Of a stretch of DNA of 64,000 nucleotides, positions 54,239 to 63,351 are shown piece after piece. The position numbers and the translations under genes were made by a program. The stretch's first letter is position 1. Each line of letters starts with the position of its first letter. This DNA is from CAVPJC01 sp963705155 (GTDB lineage: Bacteria > Chloroflexota > Anaerolineae > Anaerolineales > UBA4823): assembly GCA_963705155.1 (NCBI GenBank), contig CAVPJC010000024.1, positions 1 to 64,000 on the forward strand, read 5' to 3'. Below the pieces are notes generated by a model. It did no database searches, was not told where the DNA came from, and worked only from the letters and a program-made list of their open reading frames with translations.

Positions 54239-55564
54239 TCAGGGCAGTGCTATCCCGCGCTGTTGCAGGGCTTCGGCTGCCAGGGTGAAATTCGGGTTCA
54301 GCTCGGCGGCTTTCACCAGGTCTTTCGCGGCGCCCTCGGCATCACCCAGGGCTTCTTTGGCCAGCCCGCGCCAGTACAGGCTCTCTTCCAGGATGGGCTT
54401 GGCCAGATAAGCCAGGGTGTTATTGGCCAGGTCAATCACATCCTGGTAACGACCGCTGTGGTAATAAGCCGTGTAGGCTCCGGTCTGGTACCACAACATA
54501 CGCCATGGGCGGTCTTTTTCGGGGATCTGCGGGTAAATGCCAAAGGCCTGGTCGTAGGCCTGCGCCGCACCCAGGTAATCGCCCAGGGCGGTCAGGCTGG
54601 TTCCCAGGTTATACCAGGCAAAAAACTGGTCGCGGCCCTCCAGGGCGGTGGTTTCATCCAGCGCTTTTTGGGCGGCATAACGCAGGTTTTCCACTTCGTC
54701 GGCTTGCTGCCCCAGGGCGCCAAGCATTTCCGCCAGCCGCTCAGGGGGGTAGATCACCAGGTAGACATAGTTAAAATCGCGCCACCACTTCTCGCCCAGG
54801 TCGGCGTACGGCAGCGGCAGGTCGGCCATGATATAAGCATCCTGGGTGATAAAGCGTCCACGACCGTCATCATAGCCGTTGACCACCTGGTAATGGCCCA
54901 TCCAGTCCTCTTTTGCGGGTTGAAAGCCTTTCTCCACGATCACCGGAAAGCCGGCTGCCACCAGGCGTTTGAGCAGATCCACATCACCGCCGTAACGCAC
55001 TACAGCCTGCATGCCGGTGAATTCTGTCACATAGCGCGCCATTTCCTGCGGATCCACGTTCTTGTCATCCACTTCGGCAAAGCGCGGGCGCAGATAGGCG
55101 CGCGTTTCACGCTGGTCGCCCTGCCAGCCCCAGAAGGAGAGCGCCATCGCCAGTGTAGCCGGGCCGCAGTTGTTCATCTGCTGGTATTCGTGGGTAATGC
55201 CGCTCAATACCACCTTTTCGGGGATGGGTGTGGGGGGTGGAGTGGCGGTTGGGGTTGGCTGCGGGGTATCGGTGGGTCCCGGTTGGGTAGCGGTGGGGCT
55301 GGCTGGAGCGGGTAGTGTGGGCGTGGCAGCGGGGGCCAGGGCTTGCAGTGTGGCAGCCACGATCGCGCTCACCTGGGTTTGCTGCCCCTGCGGCACAAAT
55401 ACGGCCTCTTGCGGCGGGTTGATCCAGTAAAAGATCTGCGTGCGCAGATTGGCCACCCGCCAGCCCAGGCGTTCGTGCACCGGGGGCAGGTAATACACCA
55501 CCGCGCCGAGCAGACAGCAGGTTGCCGCCAAAAGGGGGATGAAAAACAGCTTTCGCTTGCGCAT
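54239..55564 (-). CDS. secreted C39-like cysteine peptidase with TPR-type C-terminus (paralogue)
   Basis: 441 residues with the same plan as its neighbour: N-terminal anchor (FFIPLLAATCCLLGAVVYYL), YWINPPQEAVFVPQ, a Thr/Pro-rich linker, the C39-like domain (NNCGPATLAMALSFWGWQG with Cys; GHYQVVNGYDDGRG with His; ITQDAYIMAD with Asp) and TPR-like repeats (YHSGRYQDVIDLANNTLAY, LEESLYWRGLAKEALG). The 7-bp gap and high similarity show a tandem duplication. The divergent loop sequences suggest the copies may have different targets. Confidence 0.82.
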   Translation of the reverse strand: MRKRKLFFIPLLAATCCLLGAVVYYLPPVHERLGWRVANLRTQIFYWINPPQEAVFVPQGQQTQVSAIVAATLQALAPAATPTLPAPASPTATQPGPTDTPQPTPTATPPPTPIPEKVVLSGITHEYQQMNNCGPATLAMALSFWGWQGDQRETRAYLRPRFAEVDDKNVDPQEMARYVTEFTGMQAVVRYGGDVDLLKRLVAAGFPVIVEKGFQPAKEDWMGHYQVVNGYDDGRGRFITQDAYIMADLPLPYADLGEKWWRDFNYVYLVIYPPERLAEMLGALGQQADEVENLRYAAQKALDETTALEGRDQFFAWYNLGTSLTALGDYLGAAQAYDQAFGIYPQIPEKDRPWRMLWYQTGAYTAYYHSGRYQDVIDLANNTLAYLAKPILEESLYWRGLAKEALGDAEGAAKDLVKAAELNPNFTLAAEALQQRGIALP

Positions 55565-55714
55565 GCGCCGATTATATCACCCATAAACGATAGGCTTTTT
55601 CAATGCCCTCAGAAACGCCGGAGCCGGTTAGCACATGCAGGCGTTTCGTCGCTAAAGGACGGAAGGGTTTCGATAGAAGTGATCTTGTAAAAGCGCTTCC
55701 TCCGGATACCAGCT

Positions 55715-56165
55715 TTAGCTTCTGAAGCGTGCTTTTATCCATGCCAGGAAATCTCCAGGCGTACCCATCGGAAACGGCATGGCCTTCCTGAGCACTTCAT
55801 TATCAAGGAAATGCTTTCGATCCAGGGTAATAAAATAATCTATCCGGCTCTCCCAGGCCGATGCTACAATCAGCGCATCACCGGGGTGATTGACAAGTTG
55901 ACCTGCTTTTTGCACCACGACCTCATCCGGCTGCTCGACAATATCTACCCGGCTGCGGTCGAGAATTAAAGCCAAAACCCCCAATACATGAGGTGCTTTG
56001 GCACGGATATTCGTTTCAATCTCTGAAAGTACCTGACGACTGATGTAAAGTTGAATGGCGCCCGCTTCACCGAGCTTAAGAACGCATGCGTGCGCCCCCT
56101 TCGGCAGACCAGATCCCGGCAAATAACGGGCTGGTGTCCATAAACACCTTAATCCTTGCGGCCAT
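55715..56165 (-). pseudogene. PIN-domain toxin-like ribonuclease, one frameshift
   Basis: Read from ATG 56165: MAARIKVFMDTSPLFAGIW (first PIN Asp), a shift near 56090, then VLKLGEAGAIQLYISRQVLSEIET (Glu), NHPGDALIVASAWE (Asp) and DYFITLDRKHF (Asp). These are the acidic metal ligands of PIN-domain RNases, the usual toxin of type II pairs. Its start overlaps the end of the AbrB-type antitoxin gene by 17 bp. The frameshift sits between the first and second acidic residues, so the product as read would be inactive. Confidence 0.75.
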
Positions 56166-56409
56166 AACGTTCGCGATCCTCACGTAAAGCCGCCAGCATG
56201 CTTTCCAAAGTCTCGCCTTTTTCAACCAGCGCCTGGCTCACACGTTCGGCCAGAGCGTCAATTTCGGAGCGCCGCGGGCTGAGCACGAAGACGCCGCCAA
56301 GATCGAGCAGGGTGAGCTGGTCCCCGTTGTTTAGGTTGTAAGCATCCCGCAGCGCTTTTGGCAGGATAATGACCCCACGCTGCGCCAATTGAACGCTAAT
56401 CGTATCCAT
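56149..56409 (-). CDS. AbrB/MazE-type antitoxin (SpoVT-AbrB fold)
   Basis: 86 residues. The N-terminal swapped-hairpin DNA-binding domain (VQLAQRGVIILPKALRDAYNLNNGDQLTLLDLGGVFVL) is typical of AbrB/MazE/VapB antitoxins; the C-terminal helical tail (SQALVEKGETLESMLAALRED) would bind the toxin. It is directly upstream of, and overlaps, the PIN-domain gene. Autoregulation of the operon is expected from the family. Confidence 0.85.
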   Translation of the reverse strand: MDTISVQLAQRGVIILPKALRDAYNLNNGDQLTLLDLGGVFVLSPRRSEIDALAERVSQALVEKGETLESMLAALREDRERYGRKD

Positions 56410-56519
56410 ATCGATCTCTCCTGATATACCGAATTTCGTCTTTTCAGTGTATCAGTAAAGTTGATTTATGTAAAGTTTTTTGATCTTCCTGACCGGGATG
56501 TGGTATCTGCTTTATCCAA

Positions 56520-56993
56520 TCATCTGTCTGCCAGCAAGTAGACAAAATTTGCCATGCCGAGGCGCTCTTCCCAACCGTTCTTTTCGTAGAAACCGCGCTG
56601 GTAGGATTCTCTGTGCCTGCCGTTGAGCAGCGAGAGGCGGAAGCAGCCCCGCTCGGTCGCCTCTCCTTTCACCTTTTCAAGCAAGCGCCTCCCCAACCCC
56701 TGGCCGCGGGCAGCTTCCTGCAGGAACAGCTCGGAGATGTAGCCCTCCGGGCCGGGCATAAACAGGTAGGGCAGCCAGTGCACGGCGATATACCCGCCCA
56801 GGGTTCCGGCTTCGTCTTCAGCCACATACACCGAGTGGCTGCTGTCTGCCAGGCACAGGCGCAGGTGGCGGTAAACCCGGTCGGTGGTTGCTTCGGCGGG
56901 CTCCGAGGTCATATGCGTAAACCACGCCATCTCGCGCAGCAGTGCGGAAATGGATGCGGCGTCGTTCAGCTGGGCCAGACGGATGGTGTACAT
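56520..56993 (-). CDS. GNAT-family N-acetyltransferase
   Basis: 157 residues. MYTIRLAQLNDAASISALLREM begins the fold; ISELFLQEAARGQGLGRRLLEKVKGEA is the acetyl-CoA-binding motif A (Q/RxxGxG/A), followed by CFRLSLLNGRHRESYQRGFYEKNGWEE-type motif B, seen as residues ~120-145. The substrate is unknown. ATG 56993. A stand-alone gene. Confidence 0.88.
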   Translation of the reverse strand: MYTIRLAQLNDAASISALLREMAWFTHMTSEPAEATTDRVYRHLRLCLADSSHSVYVAEDEAGTLGGYIAVHWLPYLFMPGPEGYISELFLQEAARGQGLGRRLLEKVKGEATERGCFRLSLLNGRHRESYQRGFYEKNGWEERLGMANFVYLLADR

Positions 56994-57040
56994 CGTGATT
57001 GCCTCCCCAAGTTCATTTCAAACAACAAGGAATCCCGCGT

Positions 57041-57745
57041 TTAAATCTCAAATGGAGCCGGGTGACCGGCAAAGATGCGTTCCAGGATGAGCGTTTCACG
57101 ATCGTGAATGGTGCCAACAAAATGTTTTACATCCTTCATCGGCCTGGCGGCAGCATAACCCCTCTCCAGAAAGTCAACCACCTCAAACCAGCCGGCGTTT
57201 TGCGCCGGGCCGCGCACCAATTTTAAGGTGACCCCCACACCGGGGAATTTTGCCCCCTCGCACACCTCGCCAAGGATCTCTGCCAGCAGCTCAATCTGGT
57301 ATTTGCGCTCGGTAAAGTTATCGCAGATACGGTACCCCGCCGCGTACAGCTCGGGCGTGATCGTATCGGTTACGCCGAGTTGATCCATCAGGGCATGCGC
57401 CAGATCGATATCCAGGCGGCTGGTCAGCTCGTTGATCTGGATGGTGCGCGCCAACAGCCGCAGCATTATCTCAGGAAGAAAACGCGAGAGCAAGTCATGC
57501 AGTTGCACTGCATCGTTGTCACGCTGGCTGAAATCACGCGGGCCGTAGATATCGCTCAGGAAAAACTGGCAAGCCGGGGCAAAGCGGGGATCCGCCAGCA
57601 GGTCGGTGTAGGTGCGCGCCAGGCGCTGCGCCTGCCAGAGGCGCAGCAGGATGAGATTGGGTTCCAGCGGGCGTTCTTCAACCGTCTGCCGCTGGGCATC
57701 CTGGTGATGCTGCAATTCGTGCAGGATTTTGAGAAAATTGGGCAT
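57041..57745 (-). CDS. FFLEELY-motif-like protein
   Basis: 234 residues, almost all helical, no transmembrane helix. The segment CQFFLSDIYGPRDFSQRD corresponds to the FFLEELY motif followed by P-x-D-F that names a family of uncharacterised bacterial proteins. The 8-bp gap to ftsK upstream suggests co-transcription. Function is unknown; I base the call on that motif and the length. Confidence 0.65.
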   Translation of the reverse strand: MPNFLKILHELQHHQDAQRQTVEERPLEPNLILLRLWQAQRLARTYTDLLADPRFAPACQFFLSDIYGPRDFSQRDNDAVQLHDLLSRFLPEIMLRLLARTIQINELTSRLDIDLAHALMDQLGVTDTITPELYAAGYRICDNFTERKYQIELLAEILGEVCEGAKFPGVGVTLKLVRGPAQNAGWFEVVDFLERGYAAARPMKDVKHFVGTIHDRETLILERIFAGHPAPFEI

Positions 57746-57753
57746 GCGATGCG

Positions 57754-60216
57754 CTAATCTTCCAGGGGCGGCGCCGCCGGGCCATAATCGAGTATCTCGC
57801 GGGCGCCGGTATTGGGATCGGGCGGGCCAACGATGCCCTTGGTTTCCATGGTTTCCACCAGCCGGGCCGCCCGCGTGTAACCGATGCGCAGCCGGCGCTG
57901 CAGCATGGAAACGGAAGCGCGCCCCTGGCGGCGGGCCAGATCGATCGCCTCGTTCAGCAGCGGGTCAGAATTTTCTTCCTTGCCAACATCTTCCCACAAC
58001 GGAATTTGCTTGAGCGGTATCCCCACCGGTAGGCCATCTACCACGCCGCCGGTAGCGGTGGGCGCAGGTGTGATCGTCCCGGCAAAAGCCTGCCAGTAGC
58101 TCACCAATCCCTGGATTTCATTCTCGGTGATGAAAGTGCCTTGCAGCCGCACCGGGGCCGGAGCATCCGGCGCCTGAAAGAGCATGTCGCCGCGGCCCAG
58201 CAGTCGCTCAGCGCCGGGCTGATCCAGGATGACGCGGCTGTCCACGCCGGAGGCAACCGCAAAAGCGATGCGGGCGGGGAAGTTGGCTTTGATCAGGCCG
58301 GTCACCACATCCACCGATGGGCGCTGGGTGGCGATGATCAGGTGGATGCCCGTGGCACGCGCCAGCTGGGCCAGGCGTGTGATGGTGCGCTCGGTCTCGT
58401 CGGGCGCCAGCATCATCAGATCAGCCAGCTCATCGATGATCACCACCAGGTAGGGCAGCCGCTTCTCGCCGCGCCCCGCCAGTTTGGCGTTGTATTCTTT
58501 AATGTTGCGGCAGCCGATCTGCGCCAGTTTATGGTAGCGTTGATCCATTTCGCGGGTCACCCATTGCAGGGCGCTCACCACCCGCTCGAGGTCTACCACC
58601 ACCGGCGCCAGCAAATGAGGTATCCCGTTGTAACCGGTCAGTTCAACGCGCTTGGGGTCCACCATGATCAGGCGCAGGTCATCCGGGGTGTTGTTGAGCA
58701 GCAGGGAAACAATGATCGAATTGACGCACACCGATTTACCCGAGCCTGTGGCGCCCGCTACCAGCAAATGCGGCATAGCCGAGAGATCGGCAGCCACCGC
58801 GTTGCCGGCGACATCCTGACCCAGGGGGAAACGCAGCGGCGATTTGAGCCGTTTGAAAGCTTCGCTTTCTATGACATCGCGCAGCGCCACCAGAGCAATC
58901 TCGTCATTAGGCACCTCAATGCCCACGTACCCTTTACCCGGCACAGGCGCCTGGATGCGGATGGTGCGCGCCGAGAGGGCCAGGGCAAGGTCATCGGCCA
59001 GGGCGGCGATCTTGCCCACCCGCACGCGCATGCGCCCGCCGCGCGATTCAATGAAATCAGGCTCCACGCCGAACTGTGTGATCGTAGGTCCACGGCTGAT
59101 TTCGATCACCCTGGCAGGCGCCCCAAATGACCCCAACGTCTCTTCGATGGTGTGCGCTCGCTGACGGTCATAATCATCGTCATAGGTCACATCGTCGCCC
59201 TCTTCGAGGATCTCGGCAATGTTGGGCAGCACCCAGGCCCGCGGCGTCACGCCAGGTGCAGGCGGCAGCGGCTGTGGGGAGTGAGCGGCAGCCTGATCTG
59301 CGGATACGCCGCCCCCCAGCGGAACCAGATCGACATCCATGTCTTCGCCGCCGGGAGCCGGATCGTATTTACCAGCCGCCGGAGTGCGCCGGGCAGGCGT
59401 CTCCAGACCGCGCAGATCATCCAGTGCGTCTTGCAGGTAATCTTCCAGGCGGGTGATCGTGGGCGCCAGCCAGCTGAAGAGATCCAGCACAGACACATCC
59501 AATGAGAGCGCCAGTGCGATTAGAAACCACGCTACCAGCGCCACGGCAGCCCCGCCCACCCCCAGTGTGCTGCGCAGCCCCTCGAACAGCAACGCGCCCA
59601 GGTAGCCGCCTCCGCTGCCGCTGGCTGCCCACTGCCGCGCTGTTTCCCAATCGGGCGGCAGGCGTACGAAGTGAAAAACTGCCAGCAAATTTCCATACAG
59701 CAGGATCAAACCCAGCAGGCGTTCCAGGGAAAGTGTGGGAATATATTGAAAGTTGCGCAGAACCAGCCAAAGCCCAACCACAATCAGGGCCAGCGGCAGT
59801 AGGTATGCGCCCCACCCAAAAACCTGGATGATCCCGCCGATCAGGCTGCCCATAAAAGAGCTGCGCGTGGCTGACGCCAGGCTGAGGATAATCAGCAAAC
59901 CGGCCAGCGCCAGAACGATGCCCACAATATCCAGCCTGCGGTCGAGCGACAGGCCTCCCGAAAGGGGCAGCGGCTTGTGCTGGACTTTAGGCCCAGGCCG
60001 GACAGGCCCGCCTGGCTTTCGTTGGGCAGGCGGTCTGGTTATACTGACGGGTCCCGATCTCGCTGACGGCGGTTTTCTTCCGGGCAGCGCAACGCGACCG
60101 CTCCGTACCCCTGGCTGATTTTTAGCCGGGGCGGGTTTCGGCGCGGCCTGCTTCTGCGCAGAACGGGAATGCGCCTCGGGTTTTTCGGCAGGTTTTCTGG
60201 AGGTAGGTTTTGCCAT
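57754..60216 (-). CDS. ftsK: FtsK/SpoIIIE-type DNA translocase
   Basis: 820 residues from ATG 60216. A basic Pro-rich N-terminus, four transmembrane helices (~70-230), a linker, then the motor: alpha domain (ARVIEISRGPTITQFGVEP), Walker A VAGATGSGKSVCVNSI, Walker B VVIIDELADLMM, IATQRPSVDVVTG and the gamma winged helix (RQGRASVSMLQRRLRIGYTRAARLVETME). It pumps chromosome ends through the division septum. Complete and undisturbed, in contrast to priA. Confidence 0.95.
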   Translation of the reverse strand: MAKPTSRKPAEKPEAHSRSAQKQAAPKPAPAKNQPGVRSGRVALPGRKPPSARSGPVSITRPPAQRKPGGPVRPGPKVQHKPLPLSGGLSLDRRLDIVGIVLALAGLLIILSLASATRSSFMGSLIGGIIQVFGWGAYLLPLALIVVGLWLVLRNFQYIPTLSLERLLGLILLYGNLLAVFHFVRLPPDWETARQWAASGSGGGYLGALLFEGLRSTLGVGGAAVALVAWFLIALALSLDVSVLDLFSWLAPTITRLEDYLQDALDDLRGLETPARRTPAAGKYDPAPGGEDMDVDLVPLGGGVSADQAAAHSPQPLPPAPGVTPRAWVLPNIAEILEEGDDVTYDDDYDRQRAHTIEETLGSFGAPARVIEISRGPTITQFGVEPDFIESRGGRMRVRVGKIAALADDLALALSARTIRIQAPVPGKGYVGIEVPNDEIALVALRDVIESEAFKRLKSPLRFPLGQDVAGNAVAADLSAMPHLLVAGATGSGKSVCVNSIIVSLLLNNTPDDLRLIMVDPKRVELTGYNGIPHLLAPVVVDLERVVSALQWVTREMDQRYHKLAQIGCRNIKEYNAKLAGRGEKRLPYLVVIIDELADLMMLAPDETERTITRLAQLARATGIHLIIATQRPSVDVVTGLIKANFPARIAFAVASGVDSRVILDQPGAERLLGRGDMLFQAPDAPAPVRLQGTFITENEIQGLVSYWQAFAGTITPAPTATGGVVDGLPVGIPLKQIPLWEDVGKEENSDPLLNEAIDLARRQGRASVSMLQRRLRIGYTRAARLVETMETKGIVGPPDPNTGAREILDYGPAAPPLED

Positions 60217-60344
60217 ATCTGGCCTGTGAACAAAATTATAGCACATATGGTCGCTTATTAATTTCGTCCCCTACCTTATTAGCCGCTTTCGGGCTAAAAT
60301 TGACCCTGAACTTCAACCAGCCATCTCCCGAAAGGGGAATTCTT

Positions 60345-61292
60345 TTGTTCGAAATTATCTTTCTTGGCACATCTGCTTCGGCGCCTTCGGTGCACCGCGG
60401 CCTCTCGGCCCAGGTTGTGATGCACGATGAGCACCGTTTTCTCATCGACTGCGGCGAAGGTACGCAGCGGCAGATCCTCACTTCTGGCATTGGCTTCAAA
60501 CGCCTGAACCGGATTCTGATTACCCATGGGCACCTTGACCACATCCTGGGCCTGGCAGGGCTGCTTTCCACGTTCTCGCGTTGGGAAACTATCGATGAAC
60601 TGGAAATCTTCGCCGGCCGCTGGGCCCTGGAGCGAATTCATGATCTGCTCTACGGTGTGGTGCTGCGCGGCGCCCGGCCTCCGATGGAGATCCACCTGCG
60701 GGAGATCAAAGAAGGCGTCTTTTTCGATGCGGAAGATTTCGCGGTTTCAGCTTTCCCCGTGTACCACCGGGGAGCCGATTGCTTTGGCTTCCTTTTTGAA
60801 GAAAAGTCCCGCCGGCCCTTTTTACCCGATAAAGCCGAGGCCCTTGGCATCCCCCAGGGTCCCTGGCGGCGCGACCTGGTCAATGGTCTGCCAACCACCC
60901 TGCCGGATGGTCGCACCATCCAACCGGAGGAAGTGCTCGGGGAGCAGCGTTCCGGGACGCGGCTGGTGCACGTGGGCGATGTTGGCAGGATTGATGATCT
61001 TGTAGATGTATGTCGGGATGCCGATGCCCTGGTGATTGAAGCCACCTACCTGGATGAGGAGGCCGAGATGGCCCAGCAGTATGCCCACCTGACCGCGCGC
61101 CGGGCCGGTGAGCTGGCGCAGCGCGCTGGTGTCAAGAACCTGATCCTGACCCACATTTCGCGCCGCTACCGTGAGCGGGATGTGCTGGCGGAAGCGCAGT
61201 CAATCTTTCCGGGGGTGCGCGTGGCGCGCGATTTCGATGATTACCAGGTGCGGCGCGGGGAGTGCATCAAGGTCGAGCCTTTTTCGGGATAA
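60345..61292 (+). CDS. rnz: ribonuclease Z (tRNA 3' processing)
   Basis: About 315 residues of the metallo-beta-lactamase fold. IIFLGTSASAPSVHRG at the N-terminus, LIDCGEGTQRQIL, THGHLDHILGLAGLLS (HxHxDH), the exosite-like arm, GDVGRIDDLVD and LTHISRRYRERD with the last His. TTG 60345 with AAGGGGA upstream fits the family N-terminus; the longer frame does not. It cuts tRNA precursors after the discriminator base. It is divergent from ftsK. Confidence 0.9.
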   Translation: MFEIIFLGTSASAPSVHRGLSAQVVMHDEHRFLIDCGEGTQRQILTSGIGFKRLNRILITHGHLDHILGLAGLLSTFSRWETIDELEIFAGRWALERIHDLLYGVVLRGARPPMEIHLREIKEGVFFDAEDFAVSAFPVYHRGADCFGFLFEEKSRRPFLPDKAEALGIPQGPWRRDLVNGLPTTLPDGRTIQPEEVLGEQRSGTRLVHVGDVGRIDDLVDVCRDADALVIEATYLDEEAEMAQQYAHLTARRAGELAQRAGVKNLILTHISRRYRERDVLAEAQSIFPGVRVARDFDDYQVRRGECIKVEPFSG

Positions 61293-61560
61293 GCGCCCCC
61301 ATTCCAAGCACAAGAAAAACCACAGCCAGGGCAAACCAGGCGATTTTTTGCCAGGCCGGCGTGGCTGTGCCCCCCAATCCCAGGCAGAAGAGCATCGCGG
61401 CAGTGTGAAATGCTGCCAGGGTTGCCGGCTGGTTCAATCGTGCGGTCAGCTTTTGCTTGTAAACGATCGCTTCCCAGCGGGCGTAGCCGAGCACCGCCAG
61501 GGCCAGCGATAGCCCCGCGATCCACAAAATATTCCAGGCAAGCTGAACCCAATCGATCAT
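61267..61560 (-). CDS. small two/three-helix membrane protein
   Basis: 97 residues with three hydrophobic helices (WNILWIAGLSLALAVLGYA, AFHTAAMLFCLGLGG, WFALAVVFLVLGMGALI) and a basic end (PKKARP). The 3' end overlaps rnz on the other strand by 26 bp. No family recognised; coding is supported by its composition and clean hydrophobic pattern. Confidence 0.6.
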   Translation of the reverse strand: MIDWVQLAWNILWIAGLSLALAVLGYARWEAIVYKQKLTARLNQPATLAAFHTAAMLFCLGLGGTATPAWQKIAWFALAVVFLVLGMGALIPKKARP

Positions 61561-61617
61561 GCTTGGTCGTTGTTTACTGGTTTACCGGCGGTGTGGCCGT
61601 ATCTGAACGGGCAAGCC

Positions 61618-62301
61618 CTATACCGTGAAGGCTTCGCCAGGTTGGAGTACATGCACCAGGGCGCTGGTTTCACTTTGCACCCGCAGGCCCCACGCAATGG
61701 CATCCTGGGCGATCAATCCCCAGGTGTTGTAATGAATGGGAACAACATGTTTGGGCTGCAGCAGCTTCACCGCGCGCAGGGCATCCTCGGGCCCCATGGT
61801 GTAGTTGTCGCCAATCGGGAGCACAGCCAGGTCGATGCCTTCCTCGCCGATCAGGCGCATATCGCCAAACAGGCCGGTGTCGCAGGCCATATAGATTTTC
61901 AGGCCATCGTTGGTGGTGAGCAGGAAACCGGCCGGATTGCCGCCGTAAGAGCCATCGGGCAGAGCTGAGCCGTGCAGCGCCAGGGTGAGCTTGAGATAGC
62001 CAAAGGGGTGCCTGAATCCGCCGCCCAGGTGCTGTCCGTGAGTTTTAACCCCCTGCTTTTCCAGCCAGTTGGCGATCTCGAAGTTGCTGATGGCCGTGGC
62101 GCCGGTGCGCTTGGCGATACTTACGGCATCGCCCACGTGGTCGCCGTGACCATGGCTGACCAGGATAAAGTCGGCTTTCAGCCGGCCCGCATCCGTGCTG
62201 GCGGCAGGGTTGCCGCTGAAGTATGGGTCAACAAGCAGCCGGTAACCACCGGTTTCCAGCCCCAGAGCTGCATGCCCAAACCAGGTCAGTTTTGTGCTCA
62301 T
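61618..62301 (-). CDS. UPF0173-type metal-dependent hydrolase (MBL fold)
   Basis: 227 residues. LTWFGHAALGLETGGYRLLVDP at the start, ILVSHGHGDHVGDAVSIAKRTGA (HxHxDH), ACDTGLFGDM and VVPIHYNTWGLI identify the UPF0173 branch of metallo-beta-lactamase hydrolases (UlaG-like). The physiological substrate of these proteins is unknown. ATG 62301 follows GGAGGCG. Confidence 0.88.
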   Translation of the reverse strand: MSTKLTWFGHAALGLETGGYRLLVDPYFSGNPAASTDAGRLKADFILVSHGHGDHVGDAVSIAKRTGATAISNFEIANWLEKQGVKTHGQHLGGGFRHPFGYLKLTLALHGSALPDGSYGGNPAGFLLTTNDGLKIYMACDTGLFGDMRLIGEEGIDLAVLPIGDNYTMGPEDALRAVKLLQPKHVVPIHYNTWGLIAQDAIAWGLRVQSETSALVHVLQPGEAFTV

Positions 62302-62338
62302 TTTCGCCTCCGTTTAATTCATGGGTACAAAAATTGTC

Positions 62339-62701
62339 CTACACGGCTGCCAGCGCCAGGCACAACCACCCGGCTACCAATGCCAGCCCTCCCAGAGGGG
62401 TGATAGCCCCCAGCCAGCGCCGGTTGGTGAGCACCAGCAGGTACAGACTGCCGGAAAACAGCACAATGCCCGCCACGAAGAGCAAGCCGGCGGGCATTGC
62501 AAAGGTACGGCTCCCATTGGCGGCGGCGTAGGCCGCCCCCAATAGAGCCAGGGCATGGTACATCTGGTAGCGCACCCCGGTTTCAAAGATTTCAAGACGC
62601 TCCGGGTGCAGCCTTGCTTTGAGGGCATGCGCCCCAAAAGCGCCCAAAGCTACCCCCAACCCGCCAAACAGACTGCCGAGGATGAACAGGGTGGGTTCCA
62701 T
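62339..62701 (-). CDS. DUF423 membrane protein
   Basis: 120 residues, four helices. GSLFGGLGVALGAFGAHALK, ETGVRYQMYHALALLGAAY and LFSGSLYLLVLTNRRWLGAITPLGG are the conserved blocks of DUF423 (YgdD-like) inner-membrane proteins. Function unknown. It is separated by 36 bp from the selenoprotein candidate upstream on the same strand. Confidence 0.88.
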   Translation of the reverse strand: MEPTLFILGSLFGGLGVALGAFGAHALKARLHPERLEIFETGVRYQMYHALALLGAAYAAANGSRTFAMPAGLLFVAGIVLFSGSLYLLVLTNRRWLGAITPLGGLALVAGWLCLALAAV

Positions 62702-62737
62702 ACCTTAGATTGTAGCGTAGAGACAGTAAAAAGGCAA

Positions 62738-63286
62738 TCACCCCGCCATGGCGCTTGATAGCTTGTGAGTGAGCGCGGGGATCTTTTCCAGATCGGGGCG
62801 GTCACCGGCGTGCTCAAACTCGTGCCACCACAAGATGCGCTCGCCCTCAACCAGGAACATACCTGGCATGATGGATGCGTCTCCCTCCGTGGCGCCTTGC
62901 ATGTTGCCTTTGAGCGCGGCGCGCATACCGGCTGCTACCACCTGCGGGTTCAGGAGCTGCGATAGCGAGCCACGCTTGACCCCGAAGGCTTTGTAAAAGA
63001 GCATGGGTTTATCGGCAATGCCGCGCCCTTCGGGCCAGTATTCTTCAAAAAATGAAACCCCGCGGTTGGGGCTTCCCTGGTAAAAGAACAATACCGGGGG
63101 GTACTCTGGATTTTTTGCGGCAGCCTGCCGCAAATCCGCGACCATCTCGCGGCAGAATATTCAACCCAGGTGTCGCAAAAACACCAGCAGGGTGGGTTGG
63201 TCTCCGATCTGGTCGCGCAACGTGCCGGGTTTCAGGTTCACGCCTTCCACCGGGAGATCTAGAATTGACTTGTCAATTGTATCCAT
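62738..63286 (-). CDS. candidate selenoprotein: AhpC-TSA_2/PRXL2-type peroxiredoxin-like protein (UGA-Sec)
   Basis: From ATG 63286: MDTIDKSILDLPVEGVNL, then QPTLLVFLRHLG, an in-frame TGA (63161-63163, codon 42), and IFCREMVADLRQAA, VLFFYQGSPNRGVSFFEEYWP, MPGMFLVEGERILWWHEF to the stop at 62738. In AhpC-TSA_2 proteins this position reads FLRHFGCxFCRE, so TGA replaces the peroxidatic Cys and forms U-x-x-C. A hairpin begins 5 nt after the TGA. Read with Sec the protein has 182 residues, the normal size; without it translation would stop at 41. It would reduce peroxides or disulfides with thioredoxin-like partners. A read error (Cys TGC to TGA) is the alternative. SelABCD genes are not in the window. 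Confidence 0.8.
63125..63155 (-). promoter_or_regulatory. candidate bacterial SECIS element
   Basis: Starting 5 nt after the UGA, CUGCCGC pairs with GCGGCAG (31 nt overall). An alternative inner fold pairs CCGCGA with UCGCGG around GAUGG, putting G residues in the apical loop 14-18 nt after the UGA. Size, spacing and a G-containing apical loop fit bSECIS requirements (SelB binding); the two folds are mutually exclusive. Confidence 0.65.
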
Positions 63287-63351
63287 ATATTTTCCCTCAC
63301 AGGTGTGACTGAAGCAGCCACCACCAACTCGGCGATCGATGGCCGACCGCC

